64,000 nucleotides of DNA, from assembly GCA_964418425.1 (NCBI GenBank), contig CAYQLT010000014.1, positions 1 through 64,000 of the forward strand. Reading direction: 5' to 3'. Source of the stretch: CAYQLT01 sp964418425 (GTDB lineage Bacteria > Bacillota > Limnochordia > Limnochordales > Geochordaceae). Below the pieces are notes generated by a model that ran no database searches, was not told where the DNA came from, and saw only the letters and a program-made list of their open reading frames with translations. This document shows, piece by piece, positions 34,455 to 43,602 of this stretch (positions are counted from its first letter, which is position 1; each line of letters begins with the position of its first letter). The translations under genes were made by a program, and so were the position numbers.

Positions 34455-35549
34455 ATGCCCCGTAGGGCAGACGGACTGAGGGCCCGAGTGGAAACGGTCG
34501 CCCGGGCGCTGCGAGGACACGACCACTTCGCGGTGGTCGGCCACGTGGACCCGGACCTGGACAGCATCGGCTCCGTGCTGGCGCTGACGGCCGCGCTGCG
34601 GGCGCTCGGCAAGCGGTGCACCCCCATCTCGCCGGATCCCGACCCACCGCAGTGGCATTTTTTACCGGGACACGAGGATCTGGTGTACGGGCCGGCTGAC
34701 GGCCTGCAGCCCGATGTGGCCGTGGTGGTGGACACCGAGGTGTCTCCCAAGCGGCTGGGTGCGGCCTGGCCGGTGGTGCAGCAAGCCCGGCTGAGGGTGA
34801 ACATCGACCACCACGATACCAACGACGTGGACGTGGACGTAAGGCTGGTTGAGCCGCAGGCTGCCGCCACCGGCGAACTCGTTTACCACGTGGTTCGCGC
34901 CCTTGGGGTGGATCTGACGGCGGCCATCGCCGAACCGCTGTATGCGGCCATCCTTACCGATACCGGGGGATTTCGCTTCAGCAACACGCGAGCTCAGACG
35001 TTTCGCATCGCCGCGCACTTGGTGGACAAAGGGGTGAGCCCGCACGAAGTCGCCATCCGGGTCTTCGACACCCGGCCGTTCGGGTTCATGCACCTGTTGG
35101 GGCGGGCTCTGTCCGGCTTGCAGGCGACGGATGACGGCCTGGTGGCCTGGTTGGAGGTGCCTCGGGCCCTGGCCGAGCAGGCCGGGCTTTCTCCCAGCGA
35201 GGTGGAGGGGCTGGTTCAGTACCCGAGGATGGTGGAAGGGGTGGAGGTGGCCATCCTCTTCAAGGAGGTGGAGCCCTCCCGGACCCGGGTGAGCCTGCGC
35301 TCCCAGCGGTACGTGGATGTCTCTGCCATCGCGCGGCGCTTCGGCGGGGGCGGGCACCTGCGGGCTGCCGGATGCACCCTGGAGCAACCCCTTCCCCGGG
35401 CGGTGGAACTGGTGGTGGCCGAAGCCCACCGAGCGGCCCGTGCGGGGCAGGCGGTGGATGGCCGCGACGGACCCAAAGCCGGCACCGTCGGGGACGGGGA
35501 GCGGGAGGTCCGGCCGTTGCCGTCGGCCCGCCAGGAGGACGTCCGGTAA
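34455..35549 (+). CDS. nrnA: NrnA-type DHH phosphoesterase (nanoRNase)
   Basis: NrnA degrades nanoRNA and pAp. 364 residues with the DHH motifs VVGHVDPDLDSIGSVLALTA, VDTEVSPKRLG, NIDHHDTNDVDVDVRLV, LYAAILTDTGGFRFSNT, and the DHHA1 motif RFGGGGHLRAAGCTLEQPLP. In Firmicutes this gene is normally between rbfA and truB. A variable tail follows residue 325. Confidence 0.92.
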   Translation: MPRRADGLRARVETVARALRGHDHFAVVGHVDPDLDSIGSVLALTAALRALGKRCTPISPDPDPPQWHFLPGHEDLVYGPADGLQPDVAVVVDTEVSPKRLGAAWPVVQQARLRVNIDHHDTNDVDVDVRLVEPQAAATGELVYHVVRALGVDLTAAIAEPLYAAILTDTGGFRFSNTRAQTFRIAAHLVDKGVSPHEVAIRVFDTRPFGFMHLLGRALSGLQATDDGLVAWLEVPRALAEQAGLSPSEVEGLVQYPRMVEGVEVAILFKEVEPSRTRVSLRSQRYVDVSAIARRFGGGGHLRAAGCTLEQPLPRAVELVVAEAHRAARAGQAVDGRDGPKAGTVGDGEREVRPLPSARQEDVR

Positions 35550-35550
35550 G

Positions 35551-36501
35551 GTGGGGGCCTGGGTGGAACTGGACGGCCTCATCAACGTGCTCAAGCCCCC
35601 CGGGATGAGCTCCCACGATGTGGTGGCGTTCGTGCGTCGCATCAGCGGGGTGCGCCGGGTGGGGCACGCCGGCACCCTGGACCCGGGCGCGGCAGGCGTT
35701 CTGGTCGTCTGTGTGGGGCCGGCAACCCGCGCCAGCGCGTACCTGCAGGCGTCGGACAAGAGCTACCGGGCCGAGATGGTTCTGGGAGTCGCCACGGACA
35801 CCCAGGACGCCTCGGGGCGGACCGTGGCCATCCGAACCGACTTCGAGCTGGATTGGAGCGAGGTGGACGCCGCCCTGGCCCGGATGGTGGGAACCATCCA
35901 GCAGCGCCCTCCCATGGCCTCCGCCGTCCACTGGCAGGGCCGCAGGCTCTACGAGCTGGCCCGGCAGGGGATCGAGGTCCAGCGCCCGGCCCGGCAGGTC
36001 GACGTCTACCAGGTGTCGGTGGTAGCCGTGTGGCCCCGGGACGCCGACAAGGCCCGCTTCGGAGCCCGGGTGCTGTTGGAGGTGACCTGCGGTCCCGGGA
36101 CCTACGTGCGCACCCTCTGCGCGGACGTGGGGGAGCGTTTGGGCTGCGGAGCCCACGTGAGCTTCCTGGTCCGCACCCGGTCGGGCGCGTTCTCGGTGAA
36201 AGATAGCGTGACTCTGGAAGAGCTCGAGGCGGCCGCCCGCCACCGCCGCCTGGCCGACTACCTTTTGCCGGTGGATGTGGGTCTGGGCCATCTCCCCGCC
36301 GTCTCCCTGTCCCGGGCGGATGCGGCCCGCGTGCGCCACGGGGCTTCCGTCCCGTGGCCCGCCCATGTCAGCCGGCCGGGGGATTTGGGAGCGGGTGACC
36401 TCGTGCGCGTCTACGATCCGGACGGGCGGCTTCTGGCGGTGGCGCGCCTTTCCGAACGGCCGGCAGGCTGGCTGCTGCCCGACCGGGTTTTTGCGAGGTG
36501 A
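35551..36501 (+). CDS. truB: tRNA pseudouridine(55) synthase
   Basis: TruB makes pseudouridine 55 in the T loop. 316 residues with GLINVLKPPGMSSHDVVAFV, the catalytic aspartate in GHAGTLDPGAAGVLVVCVG, QQRPPMASAVHWQGRRLYEL and GPGTYVRTLCADVGERLG. A PUA-like C-terminal domain follows residue 240. GTG 35551 begins at aggagg plus 12; GTG 35563 is an alternative. Confidence 0.93.
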   Translation: MGAWVELDGLINVLKPPGMSSHDVVAFVRRISGVRRVGHAGTLDPGAAGVLVVCVGPATRASAYLQASDKSYRAEMVLGVATDTQDASGRTVAIRTDFELDWSEVDAALARMVGTIQQRPPMASAVHWQGRRLYELARQGIEVQRPARQVDVYQVSVVAVWPRDADKARFGARVLLEVTCGPGTYVRTLCADVGERLGCGAHVSFLVRTRSGAFSVKDSVTLEELEAAARHRRLADYLLPVDVGLGHLPAVSLSRADAARVRHGASVPWPAHVSRPGDLGAGDLVRVYDPDGRLLAVARLSERPAGWLLPDRVFAR

Positions 36502-36514
36502 GGCGGACGCGTCC

Positions 36515-37692
36515 ATGAGCGGCTCCCCGGAACCCATCCGGCTGCGCTGGCATCCCGGCCGCCCCCCGGGCGGGCGCTTGGTGGTGGCCGTGGGAACCTT
36601 CGACGGGGTTCACGTGGGGCACCAGGCCATCCTNNNNNNNNNNNNNNNNNNNNNNNNNNNNNNNNNNNNNNNNNNNNNNNNNNNNNNNNNNNNNNNNNNN
36701 NNNNNNNNNNNNNNNNNNNNNNNNNNNNNNNNNTGGTGGTGGCCGTGGGAACCTTCGACGGGGTTCACGTGGGGCACCAGGCCATCCTTCGGGCTGCCTG
36801 CGAGCTGGCTGCCGAGATGGCAATAGGATGCGTGGCCCTCACCTTTGATCCGCACCCCCGCTCCGTGGTGCAGCCAGGGTGGGACGGGGCCCTGCTGACC
36901 ACGCTGGACCAGCGGCTGGAGCTTCTGATGCGCTACGGGGCCCATGCGTGCGCCGTCCTGCAATTCGACCGGCAGGTGGCGCAAATGGCCCCGGAGTCCT
37001 TCATCCGGGAGGTGCTGGTGCGCGAGGTGGGAGCGGCCGCGGTGGTGGCCGGTTTCAACTTCGCCTTCGGGCGTGGCAGGCAGGGAGACATCTCCACCCT
37101 GGAGACGCTGGGGCTTGCCGTCGGCCTTCGGGTGCGCGCCGTGGCCCCTGTCTATGTGGACGGTCGTCCCGCCTCCTCCACGGCCGCCAGGGTTTTGGTG
37201 CAGCAGGGAGAGGTGGAAAAGGCAAGCGCCGTGCTGGGGAGGGCTTACGCGTTGCGGGGCGTGGTGGTGGCGGGGGAGGGTCGGGGGCGGCGGCTCGGTT
37301 ACCCGACGGCCAACATCGACCCGGGCGCCGGGCGGGTGCTGCCCGCCGACGGCGTCTACGTGGCCCGGATGCGCCTGCTGGACCGCGGCGCCGAAGGCGA
37401 CCGACTGCAAGCGCCGGAAGAAGAGCTGGATGCGCTGGCGGTGGTAAGCCGGCGCCCCACGTTCGGCGGGGAGCGCCGGTGGCTGGAGGTTCACGCGCTG
37501 GACGCCGGGGGCGACTGGTACGGCCGGATGGTGGAGGTGGAGTTCGAAAAGAGGCTGCGGCCGATCCGCACCTTTGCGTCACCGCAGGAGCTGGTGGCCC
37601 AGATCGAGGCGGACCGGCGCGCCGCACGGGTGTACCTGGACCAGCAGGTCCGGGGGGCGGCGGGCCTGGAGTCGAAATCGGACTATCTTTGA
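36515..37692 (+). CDS. ribF: RibF, bifunctional riboflavin kinase/FAD synthetase (interrupted by N gap)
   Basis: RibF makes FMN and FAD. The start (ATG 36515) and the FAD-synthetase motif GTFDGVHVGHQAIL are seen before a 100-N gap. After the gap the same 55 bases are repeated, then the gene continues in the same frame: GAAAVVAGFNFAFGRGRQGD, GRGRRLGYPTANIDPG and a kinase domain ending TFASPQELVAQIEADRRAA. Removing the gap and one copy gives a continuous 340-residue protein of normal length, so it is probably intact. Confidence 0.9.
36634..36733. other. Assembly gap of 100 N with 55-bp flank duplication
   Basis: Exactly 100 N. The 55 bases before it (36579-36633) are identical to the 55 bases after it (36734-36788), which also keeps the ribF frame. 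This is the signature of two contigs sharing a 55-base overlap that was not merged. Confidence 0.95.
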
Positions 37693-37716
37693 GCAGGCGT
37701 CCCCGTGTGGTAGAGT
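37689..37716 (+). promoter_or_regulatory. Possible promoter upstream of rpsO
   Basis: TTGAGC (37689-37694), a 16-base spacer and TAGAGT (37711-37716), preceded by TGg as an extended -10. It overlaps the ribF stop and would give a leader of about 180 bases before rpsO. Confidence 0.5.
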
Positions 37717-37776
37717 AGCTTCGAAGGCGGCCGTATCGGCCGGACTCATCGGCAGGCGCGGCCGAAGGCGAAGATG

Positions 37777-37805
37777 CCCTGCCCGTGGCGCGGGCCCGGG
37801 CAGGG
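37777..37805 (+). promoter_or_regulatory. Hairpin in the rpsO leader
   Basis: CCCTGCCCG (37777-37785) and CGGGCAGGG (37797-37805) form a perfect 9-bp stem around an 11-base loop. S15 binds and represses its own mRNA leader in several bacteria, so this may be part of an autoregulatory structure; it does not match a class I can name. The rest of 37725-37904 shows nothing else clear. Confidence 0.45.
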
Positions 37806-37904
37806 GGGTGAAACCCGACGCTCGAGCAGGGCGCTACCTCCGCACCCCGCTTGGGCCTCGGGGGATCAAAACGGCCAGCGGAGCGAGGAGGTCATGGAAA
37901 GAGG

Positions 37905-38174
37905 ATGGCTCTTACAAAAGATTCCAAGGAGGAGATCATCCGCCAGTTCCGGCGCCACGAATCGGACACGGGGTCGCCGGAGGTTCAGATTGCGATTCTG
38001 ACCCAGCGTATCAGCGATCTTACGGAGCACTTGAAGGTTCACCGCAAAGACTTTCACAGCCGCAGAGGGCTGTACAAGCTGATCGGACAGCGCCGCGGCC
38101 TGCTCAGGTACCTGGAGCGCACGGATGTCGAACGCTATCGGGGGCTGGTTGAGCGGCTCGGCCTGCGCCGGTAG
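37905..38174 (+). CDS. rpsO: 30S ribosomal protein S15
   Basis: S15, 89 residues: EEIIRQFRRHESDTGSPEVQ, IAILTQRISDLTEHLKVHRK and HSRRGLYKLIGQRRGLLRYL. ATG 37905; a strong gaggaggt is at 37885-37892. Followed after 27 bases by pnp, the universal pair in which PNPase and RNases control S15 mRNA. Confidence 0.97.
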   Translation: MALTKDSKEEIIRQFRRHESDTGSPEVQIAILTQRISDLTEHLKVHRKDFHSRRGLYKLIGQRRGLLRYLERTDVERYRGLVERLGLRR

Positions 38175-38201
38175 GCCAAAAGAGGAGGCTCAGGCATTCG
38201 A

Positions 38202-40442
38202 ATGGACGACGCCCGAGTTTACGAGATGCCACTGGCCGGGCGTACGCTGAGGATCGAGACGGGCAAGCTGGCCCGCCAGGCGAACGGCTCTGTGGTGGTG
38301 CGCTACGGAGAGACCATTCTCCTGGTGACCGCCACCATGTCGCGCCAGCCCCGGGAGGGCATCGATTTCTTCCCGTTGCTTGTGGACTTTGAGGAACGGA
38401 TGTACGCGGTGGGGAAGATCCCCGGCGGATGGGGGCGCCGGGAAGGCAAGCCCGGCGAGATCGCGATCCTGTCGGCCCGAATGGTCGACCGGCCCATCCG
38501 CCCGCTGTTTCCCGAAGGATTTCGAAACGACGTGCAGGTGGTGGTCACCACCCTCTCGGTGGACCACGACTGCCCCCCGGATGTCCTGGGTATCATCGGG
38601 GCTTCCGCCGCCTTGACCATCTCCGAGATCCCCTTCCTGGGGCCGGTGGGGGCGGTGCGGGTCGGGCTGGTGGACGGGCAGTTCGTCTTCAACCCGACCG
38701 CCGACCAGCAACGGGCCAGCCGTCTGCACCTGGTGGTGGCCGGCACCCGGGAGGCGGTCATGATGGTGGAGGCGGGGGCCGACGAGGTGCCCGAGGACCA
38801 GCTGCTGGAGGCGATCATGCAGGGCCACCAGCTGATCCAGGGGATCGTCGACCTCCAGCAGCGGATGCGCCAGGAGATCGGAAAGCCGAAGGTGGAGGTA
38901 CCCCTGTACGTCCCCGCGCCGGAGGTGCGGGCGTGGGTGGAGGCCCGGGCCCGGGAGCCTCTGCGGGCCGCGGTGAAAAACCCGGACAAGCAGCAGCGGG
39001 AGGCCGCCGTCGAGCGCGTGCGTCAGGAAGTCGTGGAGGCGTTCGTCGCCGAGCATGGCGGCGAGGAGTCGGCTGCAGCCCTCCTCAAGGACGCCGAGAC
39101 GGTGCTCGACAAGCTGCTCAAGGACGAGGTCCGCCGCATGATCACCGAAGATGGCGAACGGCCCGACGGTCGCCGGCTGGATGAGATCCGGCCCATTTAC
39201 TGCGAGGTGGGCCTGCTGCCCAGGGTTCACGGGTCGGGGTTGTTTGTGCGTGGGCAGACCCAGGTGCTGACCAGCTGCACCCTGGGGCTGAAGTCCGACG
39301 AGCAGATGCTGGACGATCTGCGGGAGGAAGACCGCAAGCGCTATATCCACCATTACAACTTCCCGCCGTACAGCGTGGGCGAGGTTCGCCCCATGAGGGC
39401 CCCGGGCCGGCGGGAGATCGGGCACGGCGCGCTGGCCGAGCGGGCCTTGGTCCCGGTGATACCCTCCGAGGACGAGTTCCCGTACACCATTCGCCTGGTA
39501 TCCGAGGTGCTGGAGTCCAACGGTTCCACCTCCCAGGCCAGCGTGTGCGGGAGCACCCTTGCCCTGATGGATGCCGGCGTTCCCATCAAAAAGCCGGTGG
39601 CCGGGGTGGCCATGGGCCTGGTGAAGTGGGAAGACCGTTTTGCGGTGCTGACCGATATCCAGGGGATCGAGGACGCGTTGGGGGACATGGACTTCAAGGT
39701 GGCCGGCACCGCGGACGGGGTCACCGCTTTGCAGATGGACATCAAGGTGCACGGCGTCACCCGGGAAATCCTGGAGCAGGCGTTGCGCCAGGCTCGAGAG
39801 GCAAGGCTGTACATCCTGCAGCGGATGCTGGAGGTCATCCCCCGGCCTCGCCCCGAGCTCTCGCCGCGGGCACCCCGGATCCTGACCCTGGAGATCCCGG
39901 TGGACAAGATCCGTGACGTCATCGGGCCGGGCGGTAAGATGATCCGGAAGATCATCGAGGAAACCGGCGTAGAGATCGACGTGGAGGACGACGGGCGGGT
40001 CTTCATCGCTTCGGCCGACGAAGCGGCCGGCCGCAAGGCGGCCGAGATGATCCAAAACCTGGTTCGGGACGTCCAGGTGGGCGCGGTCTACCTGGGGAAG
40101 GTGAAGCGCACCACCAGCTTCGGCGCCTTTGTGGAGATCCTGCCGGGCAAGGAGGGGCTGGTCCACATCTCCGAGCTGGCTCCCCAGAGGGTCGGCAGGG
40201 TGGAGGATGTGGTCAACGTCGGCGACGAGGTCCTGGTCAAGGTGACCGAGATCGATCGCCTGGGCCGTATCAACCTTTCCCGCAAAGAGGCGCTGGCGGA
40301 ACAGGGCGAAAACGCCAACGGCCAGGTCTCCGGCACGCGGCTTCCCCAGGCTCCCCGCCGTGGCCGGGACTTTCGGGGCGGGCCAGGGCCCGCCAGGGGG
40401 CGGGGGCCGGCAGGCGGCCGGCGCCCGATGGGGCGCCCGTAG
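38202..40442 (+). CDS. pnp: Polynucleotide phosphorylase
   Basis: PNPase degrades RNA from the 3' end. 746 residues: first RNase PH domain (RYGETILLVTATMSRQPREG, VGKIPGGWGRREGKPGEIAI), an all-helical domain (about 215-315), second RNase PH domain (YIHHYNFPPYSVGEVRPMRA, VCGSTLALMDAGVPIKKPVA), KH domain (DVIGPGGKMIRKIIEETGV) and S1 domain (GKVKRTTSFGAFVEILPGKE), with a short Gly/Arg/Pro tail. Confidence 0.97.
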   Translation: MDDARVYEMPLAGRTLRIETGKLARQANGSVVVRYGETILLVTATMSRQPREGIDFFPLLVDFEERMYAVGKIPGGWGRREGKPGEIAILSARMVDRPIRPLFPEGFRNDVQVVVTTLSVDHDCPPDVLGIIGASAALTISEIPFLGPVGAVRVGLVDGQFVFNPTADQQRASRLHLVVAGTREAVMMVEAGADEVPEDQLLEAIMQGHQLIQGIVDLQQRMRQEIGKPKVEVPLYVPAPEVRAWVEARAREPLRAAVKNPDKQQREAAVERVRQEVVEAFVAEHGGEESAAALLKDAETVLDKLLKDEVRRMITEDGERPDGRRLDEIRPIYCEVGLLPRVHGSGLFVRGQTQVLTSCTLGLKSDEQMLDDLREEDRKRYIHHYNFPPYSVGEVRPMRAPGRREIGHGALAERALVPVIPSEDEFPYTIRLVSEVLESNGSTSQASVCGSTLALMDAGVPIKKPVAGVAMGLVKWEDRFAVLTDIQGIEDALGDMDFKVAGTADGVTALQMDIKVHGVTREILEQALRQAREARLYILQRMLEVIPRPRPELSPRAPRILTLEIPVDKIRDVIGPGGKMIRKIIEETGVEIDVEDDGRVFIASADEAAGRKAAEMIQNLVRDVQVGAVYLGKVKRTTSFGAFVEILPGKEGLVHISELAPQRVGRVEDVVNVGDEVLVKVTEIDRLGRINLSRKEALAEQGENANGQVSGTRLPQAPRRGRDFRGGPGPARGRGPAGGRRPMGRP

Positions 40443-40496
40443 CGACGACGCCCCCCCAAGGCCGCACGGACGGCGCCGACCCGCCCGGGGCGGCAA

Positions 40497-41630
40497 TTGA
40501 TAGGACTTGAAAGGGTTCGGGTCCGGGAGGTCGTTCAGAGGGAAAGGGGTTTGGTGGAGCTGGCCGTCGAGCCGGTCGAACCCGGCCAGCGGCCGGCTCT
40601 AGCTGTCGCCTTGCCCGCCCTGGGCGACTACCGCTGGAGGGTCGGGCAGCAGGTGCTGGTAAACACCACCGCCGGTTCGCTGGGTCTGGGATCCGGCGGC
40701 TTTCATCTGGCAGTCGTTCCCGACCCGTTGGAGCTGCCCTGCGCGCCGCCCAGCTGGTCACGTCGCCTGGGGCACATCGTGAAGCTTCGCTACACGCCCC
40801 TGCAGCTGGCCGTGCGGGCCTGTGAGGAACCGGGCGGCCCGTACCACCGCAGCCTTCGGGACGGGGACACCCTCAACCATCTGCCGGTGGCCGTGCTGGG
40901 CCTGCACAGCATGCTGGGCCCCCTGGCGGCCGCCTTCAAGTGGCAGACCGCCTGTGCCGGGGGTCCGGCCCGGCTTGCCTTTGTGATGACGGACAGCGCT
41001 TCGCTGCCCGCGGCAGTGAGCCGCCAGTTGCACAGGCTGCGGCGCTTGCGGCTGGTGGACCTGACCGTCACGGCCGGGCAGTCGTTCGGCGGGGATCTGG
41101 AGGCTGTCCATCCGGCGTCCGCCCTGGCAGCCTGCGTGCGGGCCGGGGCCGATGCGGCCGTGGTTGGGCCCGGACCGGGGATTGTGGGAACCCGCACCCG
41201 ACTGGGCACCACGGCTCTGGAGGTCGCCTCTTTGTGCGACCTCGTGGGGGCCCTGGGGGGTCAGGCGGTGGTGCCTTTGCGCCTGTCGTTCGCAGACTTG
41301 CGACGGCGTCATCGAGTCGTCAGCCACCATGTGCTGACCGCCTTGGGCCGGTTGGCCGCCCGGCGGGCCCACGTGGTGTTGCCGGCGGGACTGGGGCGCC
41401 CGGCGCGCCGGCAGGCCCTGGCCCGTCTGGCGGCGGCAGGGGTGCTCCAGCGCCACCATGTGGCGGAGGTGGTCTCTCCGCCGCCGGAGATCATCCTGGA
41501 GCTTCTGGAAGGGGATTGGGACTCCATGGGCCGCCGGTTCCCGGAAGACCCCCACCCCTTCCTGGCGGCGGCAGCGGCCGGGCGGTACCTGGCGTCCCTC
41601 ACCGCCCCGGGGCCCGGCGGGGATCGCTGA
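40497..41630 (+). CDS. DUF3866 family protein
   Basis: 377 residues of the DUF3866 family: VNTTAGSLGLGSGGFHLAVV, then HIVKLRYTPLQLAVRACEEP and AAVVGPGPGIVGTRTRLGTT. The function is unknown; the family is typical of spore-forming Firmicutes and Actinobacteria. Its position right before spoIIM is also known from Clostridia. The TTG at 40497 is a tentative start. Its stop overlaps spoIIM (TGATG). Confidence 0.82.
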   Translation: MIGLERVRVREVVQRERGLVELAVEPVEPGQRPALAVALPALGDYRWRVGQQVLVNTTAGSLGLGSGGFHLAVVPDPLELPCAPPSWSRRLGHIVKLRYTPLQLAVRACEEPGGPYHRSLRDGDTLNHLPVAVLGLHSMLGPLAAAFKWQTACAGGPARLAFVMTDSASLPAAVSRQLHRLRRLRLVDLTVTAGQSFGGDLEAVHPASALAACVRAGADAAVVGPGPGIVGTRTRLGTTALEVASLCDLVGALGGQAVVPLRLSFADLRRRHRVVSHHVLTALGRLAARRAHVVLPAGLGRPARRQALARLAAAGVLQRHHVAEVVSPPPEIILELLEGDWDSMGRRFPEDPHPFLAAAAAGRYLASLTAPGPGGDR

Positions 41631-42241
41631 TGGCAGGGTGGAGGCCGCCAGGGTCCGGCTTCGGCGGACGAGGCGGGATGGGGCTGACAGTTGCGCTTTT
41701 GGTGGCTGCCGGAGCCGGGGCCGGGGTCCGCTCGGCTGCCGAGGCAACCCCGATGGTGCAGGTCTGGGGGGTGGCTGCCGGGTCGGGCCCTGCTGGCTCC
41801 CCCTCGCTGTGGGCCTGGCTGGAGGAGGCAGCGCGCCAGGTGGCCTGGGGCCCGGCACCGGCTGTGGCGTTGGGCTTCAGCGTGGTGGGCGCTCCGCTAC
41901 TGGCGGCGATGTTGTGGGTTCGTGGGTACATGATGGGATACGCCGCCGCATCGGCCGTCTGGGGGGCAAGTTGGTCGGGGTGGCCGTCGCTCTTGGTGGG
42001 GGTGTTGCCCGCCCAGCTGGCCGGATGCACGGCCGCGGCCGTGGCCGCCGCGGAGGCGATTCGCTTCAGTCTGGCCGTTTTCACCGCGGCGCTCGGGCGC
42101 AACCCCCATCATCTCCCGGCGGCGTTTGGCCGCTTTGTGGGGGCGGCCCTGGCGGCCGTGCTGCTGGCCGTGGGGGCCGGATGGTTGGGGGTTTACGGGC
42201 CGGAGGTAGCCCGGTTCGTGGCGGCTGCGGCCTTCCGCTGA
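41630..42241 (+). CDS. spoIIM: SpoIIM-like stage II sporulation membrane protein
   Basis: A hydrophobic protein of 203 residues with about five membrane segments. The best landmarks are VALGFSVVGAPLLAAMLWVR and YMMGYAAASAVWGASW, followed by SLLVGVLPAQLAGCTAAAVA, a pattern resembling SpoIIM. SpoIIM works with SpoIID and SpoIIP in septal peptidoglycan removal during engulfment. Identification relies partly on place, between DUF3866 and deoB, and the sequence is divergent. Confidence 0.65.
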   Translation: MAGWRPPGSGFGGRGGMGLTVALLVAAGAGAGVRSAAEATPMVQVWGVAAGSGPAGSPSLWAWLEEAARQVAWGPAPAVALGFSVVGAPLLAAMLWVRGYMMGYAAASAVWGASWSGWPSLLVGVLPAQLAGCTAAAVAAAEAIRFSLAVFTAALGRNPHHLPAAFGRFVGAALAAVLLAVGAGWLGVYGPEVARFVAAAAFR

Positions 42242-42331
42242 GATGCCGCAGCTCCGCCGGGCGACACCGACGGTTTTCAGGCCAAGGCCCTTTGGGGTGG
42301 AGACAGGCACCGGGGGAGCGGGGGGACGGGC

Positions 42332-43519
42332 ATGGGAAGCAGGGCTCGTCGGGTCTTCATCGTGGTGCTTGACGGCGTGGGAATCGGGGAGCTTCCCGAC
42401 GCGGCTCGCTACGGGGATCAGGGTAGCCATACCCTGCGCCACGTGGCCGAGGCCGTGGGCGGACTGCGCCTGCCTAACCTGGCCGCCTTGGGGCTGGGCA
42501 ACATCGAGCCGGTCCCGGGGGTGGCACCCTCGCCGCAGCCGCAGGCTGCCTACGGGAAGATGGCCGAGCGCTCGGCGGGCAAGGACACCACCACGGGCCA
42601 CTGGGAGCTGGCCGGACTGGTGCTCGAGCGCCCGTTTCCCACCTACCCTCAGGGCTTCCCACCGGAGGTGATCCGGCAGGTCGAAAGGGCCATCGGCCGC
42701 AGGGTGCTGGGCAACCGCCCGGCTTCGGGGACGGCCATCCTCGAGGAACTGGGGGAAGAGCACCTCAGGACCGGCTACCCCATCGTATACACCTCCGCCG
42801 ACAGCGTCTTTCAGATCGCCGCCCACGAGGCGGTGATCCCCCCGGAGGAGCTGTACCGCATGTGCGAAACCATCCGGGCGCTGCTGGACGGCCCCCACGC
42901 GGTGGGGCGGGTGATAGCGCGTCCCTTCATCGGCAGCCCGGGGAGTTTTCGCCGCACACAGCGGAAGGACTTCAGCTTGCCGCCCCCGCGGCCCACCCTC
43001 CTGGATTTCGCGCAGCAGGCGGGAGGGGAGGTATGGGCCGTGGGAAAGGTGTCCGATATCTTTGCGGGTCGGGGCATCACCCACGTGCTGCATACCCGCG
43101 ACAACGAGGAGGGCATCGACGCCACCCTCGAGGCCGAGCGTCGCACCCGGGGACGTAAGGCTCTCATCTTCACGAACCTGGTGGACTTCGACACCCTGTT
43201 CGGCCACCGCAACGACCCGCAGGGCTATGCGGCCGCCCTGGAGCGCCTGGACCGAAGAGTCCCCCAGCTCGTCTCTGTCCTCGGCCCCACCGACGCTCTG
43301 TTCATCGTCGCCGACCACGGCAACGACCCCACCACCCCCAGCACCGATCACTCGCGCGAGTATGCGCCCCTGCTCGTCACGGGCCCCACGCTGAGGCGGG
43401 GCGTGAACCTGGGAGTACGGGACTCCTTCGCCGACGTCGCGGCGACGGCCGCCGAGCTGCTAGGTCTCTCGGCCCGCCTGGATGCTGGCAGCAGCTTCTC
43501 GCAGGCCCTCGGCGCCTGA
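42332..43519 (+). CDS. deoB: Phosphopentomutase
   Basis: DeoB interconverts ribose 1- and 5-phosphates. 395 residues of the alkaline phosphatase superfamily: VFIVVLDGVGIGELPDAARY, GKDTTTGHWELAGL (catalytic Thr), YTSADSVFQIAAHEAV, NLVDFDTLFGHRNDP and VADHGNDPTTPSTDHSREY (metal ligands). In Bacillus it is drm, followed by pupG; here it is followed directly by dacF. Confidence 0.96.
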   Translation: MGSRARRVFIVVLDGVGIGELPDAARYGDQGSHTLRHVAEAVGGLRLPNLAALGLGNIEPVPGVAPSPQPQAAYGKMAERSAGKDTTTGHWELAGLVLERPFPTYPQGFPPEVIRQVERAIGRRVLGNRPASGTAILEELGEEHLRTGYPIVYTSADSVFQIAAHEAVIPPEELYRMCETIRALLDGPHAVGRVIARPFIGSPGSFRRTQRKDFSLPPPRPTLLDFAQQAGGEVWAVGKVSDIFAGRGITHVLHTRDNEEGIDATLEAERRTRGRKALIFTNLVDFDTLFGHRNDPQGYAAALERLDRRVPQLVSVLGPTDALFIVADHGNDPTTPSTDHSREYAPLLVTGPTLRRGVNLGVRDSFADVAATAAELLGLSARLDAGSSFSQALGA

Positions 43520-43602
43520 CCGGACCGCCGGGCTCACCGCATGGGCCCCGACCCCGTCGCATAGCCTTGCAAGTGAGCCGGCGCCGGGGGTGGAGTGGGG
43601 CC

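Noticed and set aside
36579..36788. Frameshift or insertion in ribF
   Set aside because: Same 55-bp contig-end duplication with 100 N; the joined gene is in frame.
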